60,606 bases of DNA, taken from positions 1-60,606 of IMG/VR virus record IMGVR_UViG_3300044619_001853; one strand, 5' to 3'. The DNA comes from a virus. The notes beneath the pieces are model-generated. The model was not told the origin of the DNA. It was given only the letters and a program-made list of their open reading frames with translations, and ran no database searches. Shown piece after piece: positions 20,501-28,733 of the stretch (position 1 is the stretch's first letter; the number at the start of each line of letters is the position of its first letter). The position numbers and the translations under genes were made by a program.

Positions 20501-23500
20501 TCTGAGCTGGAGTTGTTTCTTCGGAAAGATCTGCTCTATCAATCTTTCTTTGTATTTTGCGACGTCTGTCAACAAGTGCTTTAAGAACTTCTTTATCTTT
20601 AACGGAAAGAGGAGTTGGTTTTTCTTCAGCTACTTTTGGAGTCTCTTCTTCGGTTGAAGTTTCTTCAGGCTTATCTTCAGATTCTTCGAGAAGTTTGTCT
20701 TCACGCTCTTTACGTTTTCTAGCACGAGCATCAGCCAGCTTGCGACTTCTTTCTTTTCGCTCGTTTTGATCAGCAATAATGGCATCCATCTCGTCATAAT
20801 AAAGATTTAACATATCAATCATGTCTTGATCAGAAAGATTTTCTAGTTTTTTCTTATAATCTTTCATAGAAGAGCGAATATATTGAGACTCATTTCTGTA
20901 AGCTCCTGCACCCCACTTAAACCACATAAGTTTAGAGATCATATCTTTTCTGGTACCAAAGTTCCCTGAAACTTTATCGTCACTTTCTAACTTATCTTTT
21001 ACTTTATTAACTAGATCGTCAACAGTGGGCTTTGGTCCCTCTTCTGTTATTACATCAACAATAGTTTCTTCAACAATAGTTTCTTCTGGCTTAGGAGTTC
21101 TGGAAGGCTTTTCTGTTTCTTCGTCGAGTATAACTTCTGGAGTTTCTACGGTTTCAGAAGTTGTTTCATCTCCTTCAACAGGTTCAGTGTCTTCTTTTTC
21201 TCTGTCTTTTCCAAATATAGCGTCTTCTAAACGTTTAAGCGCTTTTGCCTCATCTAAGTTTTTCTTAAGAAGATCTTCTTCTTCCTTTACTCTTTCTTCA
21301 TCTCCACTAATTTTTGCAAGTGCAATTGCTCTATTTCCATAAACAATAGCGTTTTCATAGTAGCGACCAGGCGTTAAATCTTGATTTACTTGTTCACGGA
21401 GCTCGTCAGTAAGATCTTCAAATTCTGGCATATTTTCTTTACGAATATCCCCGATGTTTGCGTTAAGCCACTCTGCTGCTTCTTTTAATTCTGGGCTTCC
21501 AAAGTAGTCATTAATTTCTTCTTCGTTGCCCTTGTTAAACCATCCGTCAGCTCCAATTCCAAATATTGGGTACCACTTTCCTACAGGAACATTTTTCTTT
21601 CCTCCGCTACCTGTGCTAATATAAAACGGCATTCGTACTCCGTTAACATTAATTAACACGATAGGGCGACCAGCAAGATTAAATACTGGAGTTTCAATCT
21701 CTTCTCCGTTTGGCCCAGTGATTTTAATCATTTGAATTCCATCACGCTTTATTAATTTATCTTTTAATTCAGAAGATGGAGGTACTGGTGTTGATTCTGT
21801 TGTAGCAGCAGTCTCATCTACTTCATCCTCTGAATCAAAATCAATAGGGTCTTGTCCAGAACGAGGCTGTAAATCAATATTAAAACGATCACGAAGCTCA
21901 CGGGCAAAAGCCTTAAACTCTTTATCTTCTTGTAGTGCTGTTTGTGCCTTAACGTTAATAGTTCTACCATCACGTTCTACGGTGTCAGACCAAGTAAAAC
22001 CATTTTCAGCTAAGAAGTCTGCAATATCTTTGTCACGGAAAGGAGCTCCTTTACCGCCACGAAGCAGTGTTCGCTTTCCAGAACGCTTGTATGTAATTAT
22101 CTTTTTTGGAGGTCCTTCGTCTCCGTCAGTTGGTGGGGGACCTGATGGAGGAGCGCCAGCGGCTTCTTTTTCTTCTTCTTCAAGAATTTCTTCATCAATT
22201 TTACCTTGCTGTGTAGCGTCATACTCACCTGCAGGAGTTCCTTCAGGATACACACGTTCTACATCTTTGTAATTATCATTCCAATACTTAAGTGCATCTT
22301 CAAAACTAGGAAATTCGTCAGTTGAGTCATTATCTATGTTTGCATCAGTAATGATGTACCAGTGAGGTTTAGTACCTTCTCTATCTTGATAACCAATAAT
22401 GTCTCCAGTTTTTTTATCGGAGACCATTTGGTTATCTGTTCCTTCTACAAGACCCCAACCTTCGGGAAGAGTCTCTGGAACCGATACTTTTCCTGTATCT
22501 GTTTCATCTTCTGAAATATCTTCAGATAAAGGATTCGGGTTACGCTCTCTCCAACCTTCAATAGATTCTAAAGAATCATTAATAGATTCTTTAACTGCAT
22601 CTACAAGTTTTTGATATTTCTCATCGTCAGAAGTTGTAGAATCTACAGCTTCTTTAAACTCTTTTAATGCTGCTTCTGCATCATCATATTTGTCTAAATC
22701 TTTTCCTTCTAAGAAAGACTTGTAAGACTCTATAAGATCGTTGAGGTCCTTTTCATAGTCAGGATCATCACCAAATAGATTTTGAGCTCTTAAAATTGGA
22801 TTCAGAATATCTAAATCATTCCAACTATCTGTTTTTGTAAAACCTAAAGCTTTTCGTAAATTATCTCTGCGCTTTTGCCCTTTTTTAGCGGCTTCCTGCT
22901 GTCTCTTACGAGCACGACTTTCTGATTCTTTCTTTTCTTTAGCTAAATCTAATGTGCCGTTAGCAATATCTTTAAGAACTCTATTTGCATCTTGACCACG
23001 CAATGCAATGGCATCACGCCAAGATTCTGCAGAAACTGAAGAAGGGACAAACTCCCCATTTTCATCAAGAGTTAATACATCTGAGCTTCCACCATTTTTA
23101 ATGGAATCGTCAAGACCTTTAATAAGGTCATCATCAGAAAAATTTCTAACTGAAGCTAAACTAACAGCTTCTTCTTTATCAGCTTTAGAAGACTCTAAAG
23201 GCGTATACATTCCTTCAGGAAAATTAATATTTTCGTTTTTAGGTATAAACGGCATGTAGTCATCGTTATCAATTACTGACTGTTTTTCTGCCCTAGAAAG
23301 ACCCGCTAAAGCTGGTATTCGATTTAAAGCTTCTAACATATCTTCATTGCTTACAGTTTCGTCTTCTTCAGAGATTTCAGCAACTGGCTTTTCTGGTGTT
23401 TCTGATTCTTTTGAAACTACCTCATCAAAAACTTCATCTAACTCTTTAGGCTCTGCTGCTTTTTCTTTTCTTTCCTTTGAACGAGATTCAGTTAAAGCTT

Positions 23501-25148
23501 TTTCGTTTTCAGAGTTATTGTTGATCGTGTCATAAGCTTTTGCAAGAGCCATCTCTGTATCTCCACCTTGCTCGGAGATTGCACTTAGGATTGCCTCAGC
23601 TGGTACTTCAAACTCTTCCCCATTTTCATCTTCAAGACGACCTAAACCAGTTGCAGGTGTTTTTGAATTTACAGGCTCTAAAGCATCAACAAGACCGTTT
23701 TGCAGTTCATCTTCACTTTGCATTGCAGCAAGCATTGCTGGATCGTCTTCAGATCCTTCTGGAATATAGTTGTAGTTTGGATCTAATTCTAAAGAGCGCT
23801 CTGGTACGTTGTATTTAAATTGGTCTGAAGGAAGTTTTGCTTTTTCTTCTGTTTTCTTAGCTGCTTTTTTCTTTCCACCTTTAAGATCTTTAGCTAAAGC
23901 AACTGATTCCTCTTCTTCGCCCTGCTCAAATTTTTCTTCATCGTCTATTTTTTCTTTACGAGAAATTTCAGCTAAAGCATCTTTCCAATTTTGTGCAAAA
24001 GCAAACTGAGTGTTTTCTCCACGCTTATTAACAGCAAAAAGTTTACGATCTGGATCCCAAAGCTTTCCATCCTCTCCAAGCTTTACTTGACGAGGATCTT
24101 CTAAATCTAATTCTCTACTACGTTTAATTGCTGCATCAATAAGGTCACGAGTTTGTGGGCTTGGCCCATCAAAAACTGTTACATCAAATGATTCATCTGT
24201 ATATTTATTTCCTGGACCTTTATAATCTTTATCTGAACGAAAACCCGATGGTGCTTCCATAAAAGCTAGGCTGTCTTCAGGAACTACTGGTGCATTATCA
24301 TCAATATCTAAATCTGATGCTCTTACATAACCATTTTTACGAGCTTCATCGCTTGAGTCATCTAGGAAAGCTTCTGGCTGCTCACCTTGTGAAATTGGGA
24401 CTGCTGCAATACGACCATCTGGAAGTTCCATATCAAGAAGATCTGGACTAAAGATGTTTTGACCTAAGATGCGACCTGTAGCACTTGCCTTACCGCCATC
24501 ACGAAGACCAAGAATAAGTTTAAATGTTCCAAACATCTCTGCGAATCGACCCTTACGGTCACGGCGCTGTAGCTTTGCACGAGCAGAACGGGCGGCTCGA
24601 GAGTTTCCATCTCCGTATGCTGCAACTAAAGCTTGAAGAGGAACTGTTCCTTGTGGAAGAAGTTCTATGCGCTTCATTGCATATATGTGCTCTGGTGAAT
24701 CTGGGTGAGACATCATTGCTGAAGCTAGTAGAGTCTTTACAGAGTCATCTTTAAGCTTTGGATCGTCTATTACCCAATTAATCTGAGCCTGACGTACTGC
24801 TGCTGCAGTCATTGAATGAGCTCTTGTTGATCTTGGGTGTGATATTGGAAGTAAATCTGTATTAAAAGCAGTAAGTCCTACTACTTTATTATTTTTAGCT
24901 AATGCTATGTATGTAGATAGCTCAGAAAAAGCTTGATACTTACGAATGGAAAAAGGAAGTCCTTTGCTTTTAGCAAGAGATCTAGCAATTACTTTATAAG
25001 CAGATCTTTTACTTACACGACGTGATGTGGAAGAGAACTCGTTTGCTTTTTCTAAAATTTCTAAGGCTTCAGATCTAATAATACGAGCTTGTTCTCTAGT
25101 AGAAAATACTCTTTCTGAAGTATGAAGTATTGGAGATTTATTATCCAT
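14565..25148 (-). CDS. Giant polyvalent protein: exonuclease, helicase and ArdC-like domains
   Basis: A 3527-residue protein between portal and protease genes. Residues 1-111 end in DLLPISHPRSTRAH followed by SMTAAA, a candidate protease site. About 190-215 is an RDRKGRFAEMFG motif. About 230-1700 is acidic, Lys/Glu-rich, with small domains (VLINVNGVRMPFYISTGSGG). Two or more related DLKPGD beta modules lie at about 1590-1790, and a DnaQ-like DEDDh exonuclease at about 1895-2130 (VYFDFETVGTG, LVAHNAEFDTN, HNAVTDSEV). A UvrD-like helicase spans about 2555-3170 (ALAGTGKTST, FFDEAQDINP, TAHKSKGLQW, LAYVALTRAQKK). An ArdC-like module spans about 3205-3480: ssDNA-binding part (GTVPWQKPW), then zinc metallopeptidase HELAHSTGH near 3393. 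This matches the polyvalent-protein concept: factors delivered with phage DNA. Confidence 0.85.
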   Translation of the reverse strand: MDNKSPILHTSERVFSTREQARIIRSEALEILEKANEFSSTSRRVSKRSAYKVIARSLAKSKGLPFSIRKYQAFSELSTYIALAKNNKVVGLTAFNTDLLPISHPRSTRAHSMTAAAVRQAQINWVIDDPKLKDDSVKTLLASAMMSHPDSPEHIYAMKRIELLPQGTVPLQALVAAYGDGNSRAARSARAKLQRRDRKGRFAEMFGTFKLILGLRDGGKASATGRILGQNIFSPDLLDMELPDGRIAAVPISQGEQPEAFLDDSSDEARKNGYVRASDLDIDDNAPVVPEDSLAFMEAPSGFRSDKDYKGPGNKYTDESFDVTVFDGPSPQTRDLIDAAIKRSRELDLEDPRQVKLGEDGKLWDPDRKLFAVNKRGENTQFAFAQNWKDALAEISRKEKIDDEEKFEQGEEEESVALAKDLKGGKKKAAKKTEEKAKLPSDQFKYNVPERSLELDPNYNYIPEGSEDDPAMLAAMQSEDELQNGLVDALEPVNSKTPATGLGRLEDENGEEFEVPAEAILSAISEQGGDTEMALAKAYDTINNNSENEKALTESRSKERKEKAAEPKELDEVFDEVVSKESETPEKPVAEISEEDETVSNEDMLEALNRIPALAGLSRAEKQSVIDNDDYMPFIPKNENINFPEGMYTPLESSKADKEEAVSLASVRNFSDDDLIKGLDDSIKNGGSSDVLTLDENGEFVPSSVSAESWRDAIALRGQDANRVLKDIANGTLDLAKEKKESESRARKRQQEAAKKGQKRRDNLRKALGFTKTDSWNDLDILNPILRAQNLFGDDPDYEKDLNDLIESYKSFLEGKDLDKYDDAEAALKEFKEAVDSTTSDDEKYQKLVDAVKESINDSLESIEGWRERNPNPLSEDISEDETDTGKVSVPETLPEGWGLVEGTDNQMVSDKKTGDIIGYQDREGTKPHWYIITDANIDNDSTDEFPSFEDALKYWNDNYKDVERVYPEGTPAGEYDATQQGKIDEEILEEEEKEAAGAPPSGPPPTDGDEGPPKKIITYKRSGKRTLLRGGKGAPFRDKDIADFLAENGFTWSDTVERDGRTINVKAQTALQEDKEFKAFARELRDRFNIDLQPRSGQDPIDFDSEDEVDETAATTESTPVPPSSELKDKLIKRDGIQMIKITGPNGEEIETPVFNLAGRPIVLINVNGVRMPFYISTGSGGKKNVPVGKWYPIFGIGADGWFNKGNEEEINDYFGSPELKEAAEWLNANIGDIRKENMPEFEDLTDELREQVNQDLTPGRYYENAIVYGNRAIALAKISGDEERVKEEEDLLKKNLDEAKALKRLEDAIFGKDREKEDTEPVEGDETTSETVETPEVILDEETEKPSRTPKPEETIVEETIVDVITEEGPKPTVDDLVNKVKDKLESDDKVSGNFGTRKDMISKLMWFKWGAGAYRNESQYIRSSMKDYKKKLENLSDQDMIDMLNLYYDEMDAIIADQNERKERSRKLADARARKRKEREDKLLEESEDKPEETSTEEETPKVAEEKPTPLSVKDKEVLKALVDRRRKIQRKIDRADLSEETTPAQKKALKDELDEVTRIIDEIVLGERPAESVEVPTEETSTTEEVTPEASKPIKTSVRGADLQPGDVTVNDFFTITNVEGGYKKTVKGVEVPASIVSGYYPGSVEQSSKLWADDTLFDVYRGATPPEKGDLPELRQPKREDFRGDSPGYNEARAKYDEELDRRKSTWTPPTDVESVSTAQAPRASIVSVKARDLKPGDITFSVNEKTKELERFFVVTEVLEETREYVRPDNGEVEIKAIVRGYYPGHTIQENDWNEGAIISAIRGESEANMPKSGDKPEIERIPNGTLKGKEYFEKRAEIEEARREAGKDYKPSVSPALSKPDRPNRPAFFGSAEKLTKLKDGAAIWEALKDERVVYFDFETVGTGRFDYDDPDAPIQLAASLYEKGKKVGEIDLFMNPGQPLDDYYYTKERYVGKTRIVEPYLDENGNRALNPEKVIDNKGVKVDDEWLSTQPSIEDQLRKFAEFIGKDAILVAHNAEFDTNTFEKWAKKFGIEYSFGGVIDTIEIDAANKGVARGSSLVTVAKKAGVDAKDKQWHNAVTDSEVLPIVLEDLLKKMKPENREFEPELRKAEYESKLEQYEKDLADFKAQGDQPEAVSPSTFGSDGPTDKVTDYAHVSIFGDIINEAWALDDENTYAVNGGGSVVVDELQIGDILEGTSGLVEVVDIQIDPENSDKLIIYRKRLRDGKPFSERVEPSSTPGVGWARGKVLRGVVRRRSSIGKIKPEDIKDILPKPIPSDPTPKISEKQKPVKGQEVTDPQAASVVADAIETITSGAKSGKKVKEAIKDLNIDETIKDQVIAREGSSKFHIDANNVAIKAGDRVRNVKNGRTGTVSVFWEEYGKNKYKNYLKVRYDDTKRRENVSASSLEVFNLDDGDNILSSGVEDMGMGMSIPEGPTTRGLVSSIVDAKDLKPGDKLDPSGKTTIHKMMIRDDKVYTGKKTRGSRGGGGDVYLLTDKVKVWRKPEDTPETPMGMALPDMGAEVYDMAPLSEEGSAVPNALPEDNYEYAGEKFPPTAEQRNVVTAIMTGDNVVVRALAGTGKTSTLTLAARRLLEEQPKKKIVYIAFNKTVQMEAEGKMPKNVESRTGDSIAFQGVSNDIRQKFLNQKGKTANMKLRAEDIADELGIKPTGVKLKGVEVSLSSREIPAIIKQAVNNFSISADDELGAKHFTEELDEVPRSFVEYANAYWDDLNSPAGVFGINNAHITKIWALSNPDLGSIGSGMKTPADVIFFDEAQDINPVIAKVIADQTIQKVYVGDGNQAIYAFRGAEDQLDRTTAKWDLPLTQSFRFGPEIAGMANRFLTQLDSKYRVEGSGSKGEVVDGMEDPDVVITRTNSGGFRAMIELLDAGKVVGITKGTKDELESLVLSASWLIGDQTKFKKPTMHPDLAEFKNWSEVKEAVEKGEGRKVKALYDLVVQNGIGSIKDILSRVKVATPESEKKDLKPSSDFKKITLDQAEDGAKGSIGEGINYEVKDKAIRLSGNGTFKGKDKIKDQNFRWDATGKQWFKEVEDDLDRQKAINDLRRGVGGFAPDAGEEEDEIDVIVTTAHKSKGLQWNNVRIFDDFWGPRTNKKTGELEMPVDEELRLAYVALTRAQKKLDPGPLNWIKEYTEDEDESPKKPTAVETAMGMALPTEKVTEDEFNESTVKTAEKIDPAVEKVANAIIEAIERGTVPWQKPWTGGGFLPTSVATGKTYEGSNILVLWAAMEKNGWTDNRFLTYNKAEKLGGNIRRGEKGTQVIHWPQIFKEVEKPDGTKEKVRVYRPPTIRTVFNVEQAENIDLPAIVKGEPIPVTEGETAILEAYKDKPEILFVAQDQAFYSPIDDIIKLPQREQFKSEQSFFETLVHELAHSTGHRSRLDRTELLDNYGKHLESRGEEELIAEITVALVAGRLGVKIDFENVAAYAKSWLPAVKNNPQMIVKAAKQAQRAVDHMLGKQEEPEGPVDEDGNPIGSGVGSEGKTGEEIAAEKKAEPENKDERTV

Positions 25149-25151
25149 TTA

Positions 25152-26297
25152 CTACTTCTCTACATTTGGTAGTAAGTCTGCATCTAAACTTTCTTTTCCT
25201 AAAGAAGCTAAGATAGATGCTCTTTTAAATGGATCTTCTCCATTACGAACTGCACGAAGCCAAGATGCACGAATTGCGTGCTCTGCTTCATATCCATAGC
25301 CAGAATATTCAGCCATAGCAAGAATTGCTTGCTCTGGTGACTCGTAGTCTTCTTCTTTACCTAAGAAAGACTCTAGCTCTTCCTGATAACTCCACTGTTC
25401 TGAAAGCTCTGCTAGTTCTTGTTCTGATTGGATTTCGTTTCCAAGTTTTTCCCCTTCGAGAACTCCAACATCAACGACGCCATCTGGAATAACCGCGAAA
25501 CGACACTTACCTTCGTCTTCGACTTCAAGTTCGATGATTCGGCATTGGCTATTACCCATGTATAAAACACAGTTAGAGCATTTGACTCCGATACCTCTGA
25601 CGTCATTTTCTTCTGGTGGTGTATATCCTGCCCAGATTCCTGTGGCATCTTCATTAAATTTTCCATATTTGTCTGCAATCTCGATTAGCGCTTCTGCTAA
25701 ATCGCTCTCTTCAGGAACCAAACCTGCTGAAGCTGCAATGGAGTTTGATTTCTTTGTTGAACGTGGGTGACCAGAAGGCAGTAAATCATTATCTGTTGTG
25801 TATGCAGAGTTTGATGGCTTTCCAGACTTCAACAATTTTAAAAACGCATTTACGCGACCCATTGCCCATTGGTTGCGAGTCATTCCTGGTCGATGCGAAA
25901 CGCTGTAAGCACCTGCACCTCTGCGATAAACAGCTTTTAACATTCCAACTGTTGCACGACGACCTTTTTTAGCTTTTTCGTTATGAGTTTCAACTTTATT
26001 CTTCAAAGACTTTTCTACAGCTGCTGAAAATTTAACTTTACGAGTTCCTGATGCAGATCCTTTTTTATTTTTGCTAGAACCTTTAATTTGATCTTTTTTA
26101 GGGGCAGGTGTTTGAGAAATTGTTCTTTTTTTCTTTGCTGCAAACTCTGAATCATCTGAAGCATCAACAGGAACACAGTTAGGAACCATTTTTCCGTCTT
26201 TGCCCTTTTTCATTCCAACTTGCTTATAGCCGTCCCAGCAAGGGTCTCCTGCAGATACAAGTGAGGTAGTTACAATGTCGATTGATTCGTCAGACAT
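25152..26297 (-). CDS. Head protein with conserved basic domain and cleavage motif
   Basis: A 381-residue protein overlapping the portal stop (TAATG). Residues 12-45 hold a PCWDGYKQVGMKKGKDGKMV segment common in phage head polyproteins. About 110-165 is a DUF5824-like stretch (VYRRGAGAYSVSHRPGMTRN, WAMGRVNAFLKLL). At 170-192 the sequence DLLPSGHPRSTKKSNSIAAS parallels the giant protein's pre-cleavage region. A cysteine module follows (CSNCVLYMGNSQC, GKCRFAVIP). The family is not named with certainty. It is probably a packaged or scaffold-like head component processed by the phage protease. Confidence 0.65.
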   Translation of the reverse strand: MSDESIDIVTTSLVSAGDPCWDGYKQVGMKKGKDGKMVPNCVPVDASDDSEFAAKKKRTISQTPAPKKDQIKGSSKNKKGSASGTRKVKFSAAVEKSLKNKVETHNEKAKKGRRATVGMLKAVYRRGAGAYSVSHRPGMTRNQWAMGRVNAFLKLLKSGKPSNSAYTTDNDLLPSGHPRSTKKSNSIAASAGLVPEESDLAEALIEIADKYGKFNEDATGIWAGYTPPEENDVRGIGVKCSNCVLYMGNSQCRIIELEVEDEGKCRFAVIPDGVVDVGVLEGEKLGNEIQSEQELAELSEQWSYQEELESFLGKEEDYESPEQAILAMAEYSGYGYEAEHAIRASWLRAVRNGEDPFKRASILASLGKESLDADLLPNVEK

Positions 26298-28033
26298 TAC
26301 TGCTCTTGCCCTTCTGTGGGGGCCTCTGCATCAATTCCTGCTGCTTCTGCACCTTGGGTTGCCGCATCTAAAGCTGACTGTAGCTCTGGCGGAATTGGAG
26401 CGACTGAAGACTGTTGCTGTTGTTCTCTAACAGTGTTAATAACCTCTGGTGCAATTGCTGAAAGCATTGCTTCGGTAAATTCTGGAGTAAGTACACCACG
26501 CTCTTGTAGAAGTCTAATTGAAAGTTCTTTTGGAGTTGGTGCATCTGCATCTGAGAAGCCATGAGCACGGCGCCATGTGTTTGCAGAGACTGCCATGCGA
26601 TCAAAACCTGAGTCAGCATCTGATGCACGGTCATTGCGAGTTGCAATTGCTGATGGGTCATACCAAACAACAATTCGATTTACCTGTGACTCTTCATAAC
26701 CATTTGCAATAAGGTATGGGCGAAGATAAACAACTGTTAAAGCATCTGCAATGAGCAACATAAGTGGCTCGATGTGCGCCTTGTATAGTGACTCATCAAT
26801 TTGCATTGCGTTTGAGTACTTAACATTTGCTAAACCTGTTACAACATCTTTTGGAACATCTAGTCCCTGCAAGATGCGCTCTAGAACACGATCAGAACGC
26901 TCAGCTAATGCTGGGTCAAATGAACGCTCAAACTTAAACTGCTTAATCTTGTCGCCAAGCTCTGCAGGACCACGAATGATAAGAGGGACAACTGCTGATG
27001 CTGACTCTTCGTCACGAATCGGAGTCGTCATCGCATCCATTAATTGTTCTTCGAATTCATCCTCTGCTTCTTCAGCAGTAAAGTTTGGACCAATGCCGTC
27101 TTCGGAGTCGTAAGGGAAATCACCATCGCCTTGTGAAGCAACAGAAAGTCCGTCTGGCAAGTAAAGAGCACCTGCATTTAGACGAGAACGTGCAGTTGCA
27201 CGAAATGTTCTGTTGAGGAGAAGAAGTTCAGCGCACAGATCTAGCAAACCACGAAGTGATGAGTCTGCTTCATCTGAGAAGCGAGGGTGTGAACGCCAAA
27301 TGCGTCCTACAAATGCATCTTTACCTAACTTAGAAGTTTTATCTATGCCACCTTGTGTAGTAGTTGACTGTTCACGTCTTCCAATGACATTAAAACCGCC
27401 ACGAGGGTCAGTTGTTACTTCATCAACAGAACGAATGTCCCAAGACTCTGGCAATCTTTGAGATGGCTTGCTTGGCATTTGAACTAGATAACATTCACCT
27501 GCTACTGAAAGGTTCAGTGCGGCATCTCTAAGCAATCCTGCTTGTCCACCGTATGCAGAATTTAATCGTGCAAGTGCACGCTCTGCTGCAGCCGCTATAC
27601 GATCATCTACTAATTCTGATTGACGAACAGAAATTGGAGTCTCTGATGGATCATCAATTACTGCAGCATATATACGAATACGAGAGACAACGGAGGCAAC
27701 TAAATTAAAAGCGTATTTAATTTCACCAATTGCGTCATAATATTCCCATGCTTCTGACTGCCACGCACTTGATCCAGCAGATCGACGAATTCTAAATTGC
27801 TCAAACTCACCCTTGTCATTGACTTTAATTTGAGCTGCTGCAGCTGTAAGAGTTCTAGGAGTTGAGTAACTTGCAGACTGTGCTGTATTAGTAAATACAG
27901 ATGAAATTGTTGAAGGCTTTGGAGCCTGAATTATTTGTGTAGAACGAGAAAATGTTGACTTAGTTCTTTTGCGCTTTGGCTGGGACGGTGGAGGAGTAGG
28001 TTGATCTGGTGTGTCGTTAGTAAATAGACCCAC
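26297..28033 (-). CDS. Portal protein
   Basis: A 578-residue protein with a GTG start behind GGAGTAACC. After a Pro/Lys-rich N-terminus and a TLTAAAAQIK motif (residues 61-70), it has a portal body: EAWEYYDAIGEIKYAFNLVA, SVVSRIRIYAAV, then the helical LLDLCAELLLLNRTFRATAR, typical of actinophage portals. It ends with a long helical stem/crown (NTVREQQQQ). The portal forms the dodecameric DNA channel at one capsid vertex. The candidate cleavage site near residue 62 suggests that its N-terminal 60 residues may be removed during maturation. Confidence 0.88.
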   Translation of the reverse strand: MGLFTNDTPDQPTPPPSQPKRKRTKSTFSRSTQIIQAPKPSTISSVFTNTAQSASYSTPRTLTAAAAQIKVNDKGEFEQFRIRRSAGSSAWQSEAWEYYDAIGEIKYAFNLVASVVSRIRIYAAVIDDPSETPISVRQSELVDDRIAAAAERALARLNSAYGGQAGLLRDAALNLSVAGECYLVQMPSKPSQRLPESWDIRSVDEVTTDPRGGFNVIGRREQSTTTQGGIDKTSKLGKDAFVGRIWRSHPRFSDEADSSLRGLLDLCAELLLLNRTFRATARSRLNAGALYLPDGLSVASQGDGDFPYDSEDGIGPNFTAEEAEDEFEEQLMDAMTTPIRDEESASAVVPLIIRGPAELGDKIKQFKFERSFDPALAERSDRVLERILQGLDVPKDVVTGLANVKYSNAMQIDESLYKAHIEPLMLLIADALTVVYLRPYLIANGYEESQVNRIVVWYDPSAIATRNDRASDADSGFDRMAVSANTWRRAHGFSDADAPTPKELSIRLLQERGVLTPEFTEAMLSAIAPEVINTVREQQQQSSVAPIPPELQSALDAATQGAEAAGIDAEAPTEGQEQ

Positions 28034-28071
28034 GGTTACTCCTTGTCATCCTAGTTACGGAATATGAAGTC

Positions 28072-28368
28072 TTACTTATCTTCATATGCAGTCAACAGTC
28101 CCGCAATAGCAGATACAGCAAAAACTGTAGCAACTATATAAGTTACTGATGGAATAATGATAGCCGAAATTACGAACCCTGATCCTATCCAAACGCTAAA
28201 ACACCACTCACAAGTAGATAAATAACCTAGTCGAGAAGACTCTGGCGGAAACTTACCCCAAAAAGCATTACGAAGGGAGGCTGTAATGGTATCCCTTGTT
28301 ATCAAGCGAGTCACACGATAAGTGCCTAGCCCAAGAAGTAGAAACTGAAGAAGGGTCATATCTGTCAT
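28072..28368 (-). CDS. DUF1360-like small membrane protein
   Basis: A 98-residue protein with an N-terminal hydrophobic helix, the motif GTYRVTRLITRDTITASLR, then CEWCFSVWIGSGFVISAIII and a second hydrophobic region. This matches the DUF1360 plan (LxRLxTxD, CxWCxxxW, two or three membrane segments) seen in many actinophages. Its function is unknown. A membrane role such as a holin-like or superinfection function has been suggested for such genes elsewhere but is not shown here. Its start overlaps the upstream stop. Confidence 0.75.
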   Translation of the reverse strand: MTDMTLLQFLLLGLGTYRVTRLITRDTITASLRNAFWGKFPPESSRLGYLSTCEWCFSVWIGSGFVISAIIIPSVTYIVATVFAVSAIAGLLTAYEDK

Positions 28369-28733
28369 TCCATTGGATCCTCACTTGAGTAGACCGAACT
28401 ATTCTGTCCGTAGGGGTTCCAAGCTCTTAATCTTGATCCGCAGCCGCAGCTGGCATCTTTGATAAAAGCTATGACCTTTCCAGATTCTGTTAAAACTGCT
28501 TGAAGCTTCCCGTCGACATGTCTATGGGTGTATTTCTCTCTAAAGACAAGTGTAGGACCTTGTGGAGAGTCTTGCGCTATCAAAATGCTATCGCCAAAAA
28601 CAACTACTCGAACTCTATCAACTTTGCGGGTTCCTTCAGGTGATTTTCCAGGTATTGAAAGTTCATCTAACCCAATTGAATTGGGTGGAGCTATCCAGAC
28701 TAGGGCTGGAAAAACATCCGAAACTGCTCTCAA
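28365..28733 (-). CDS. Hypothetical protein, 122 residues
   Basis: No family recognised. The frame starts with TTG at 28733, overlapping the upstream stop. It encodes a beta-rich protein with RKVDRVRVVVFGDSILIAQD and a Cys pair (SCGCGSRLRAW). The tail YSSEDPME overlaps the membrane-protein gene start. It is part of the start of the late operon. Confidence 0.55.
   Translation of the reverse strand: MRAVSDVFPALVWIAPPNSIGLDELSIPGKSPEGTRKVDRVRVVVFGDSILIAQDSPQGPTLVFREKYTHRHVDGKLQAVLTESGKVIAFIKDASCGCGSRLRAWNPYGQNSSVYSSEDPME

Noticed and set aside
25152-25900. Plus-strand frames opposite the 381-residue gene
   Set aside because: They are mirror frames of a well-supported gene with no ribosome-binding sites.
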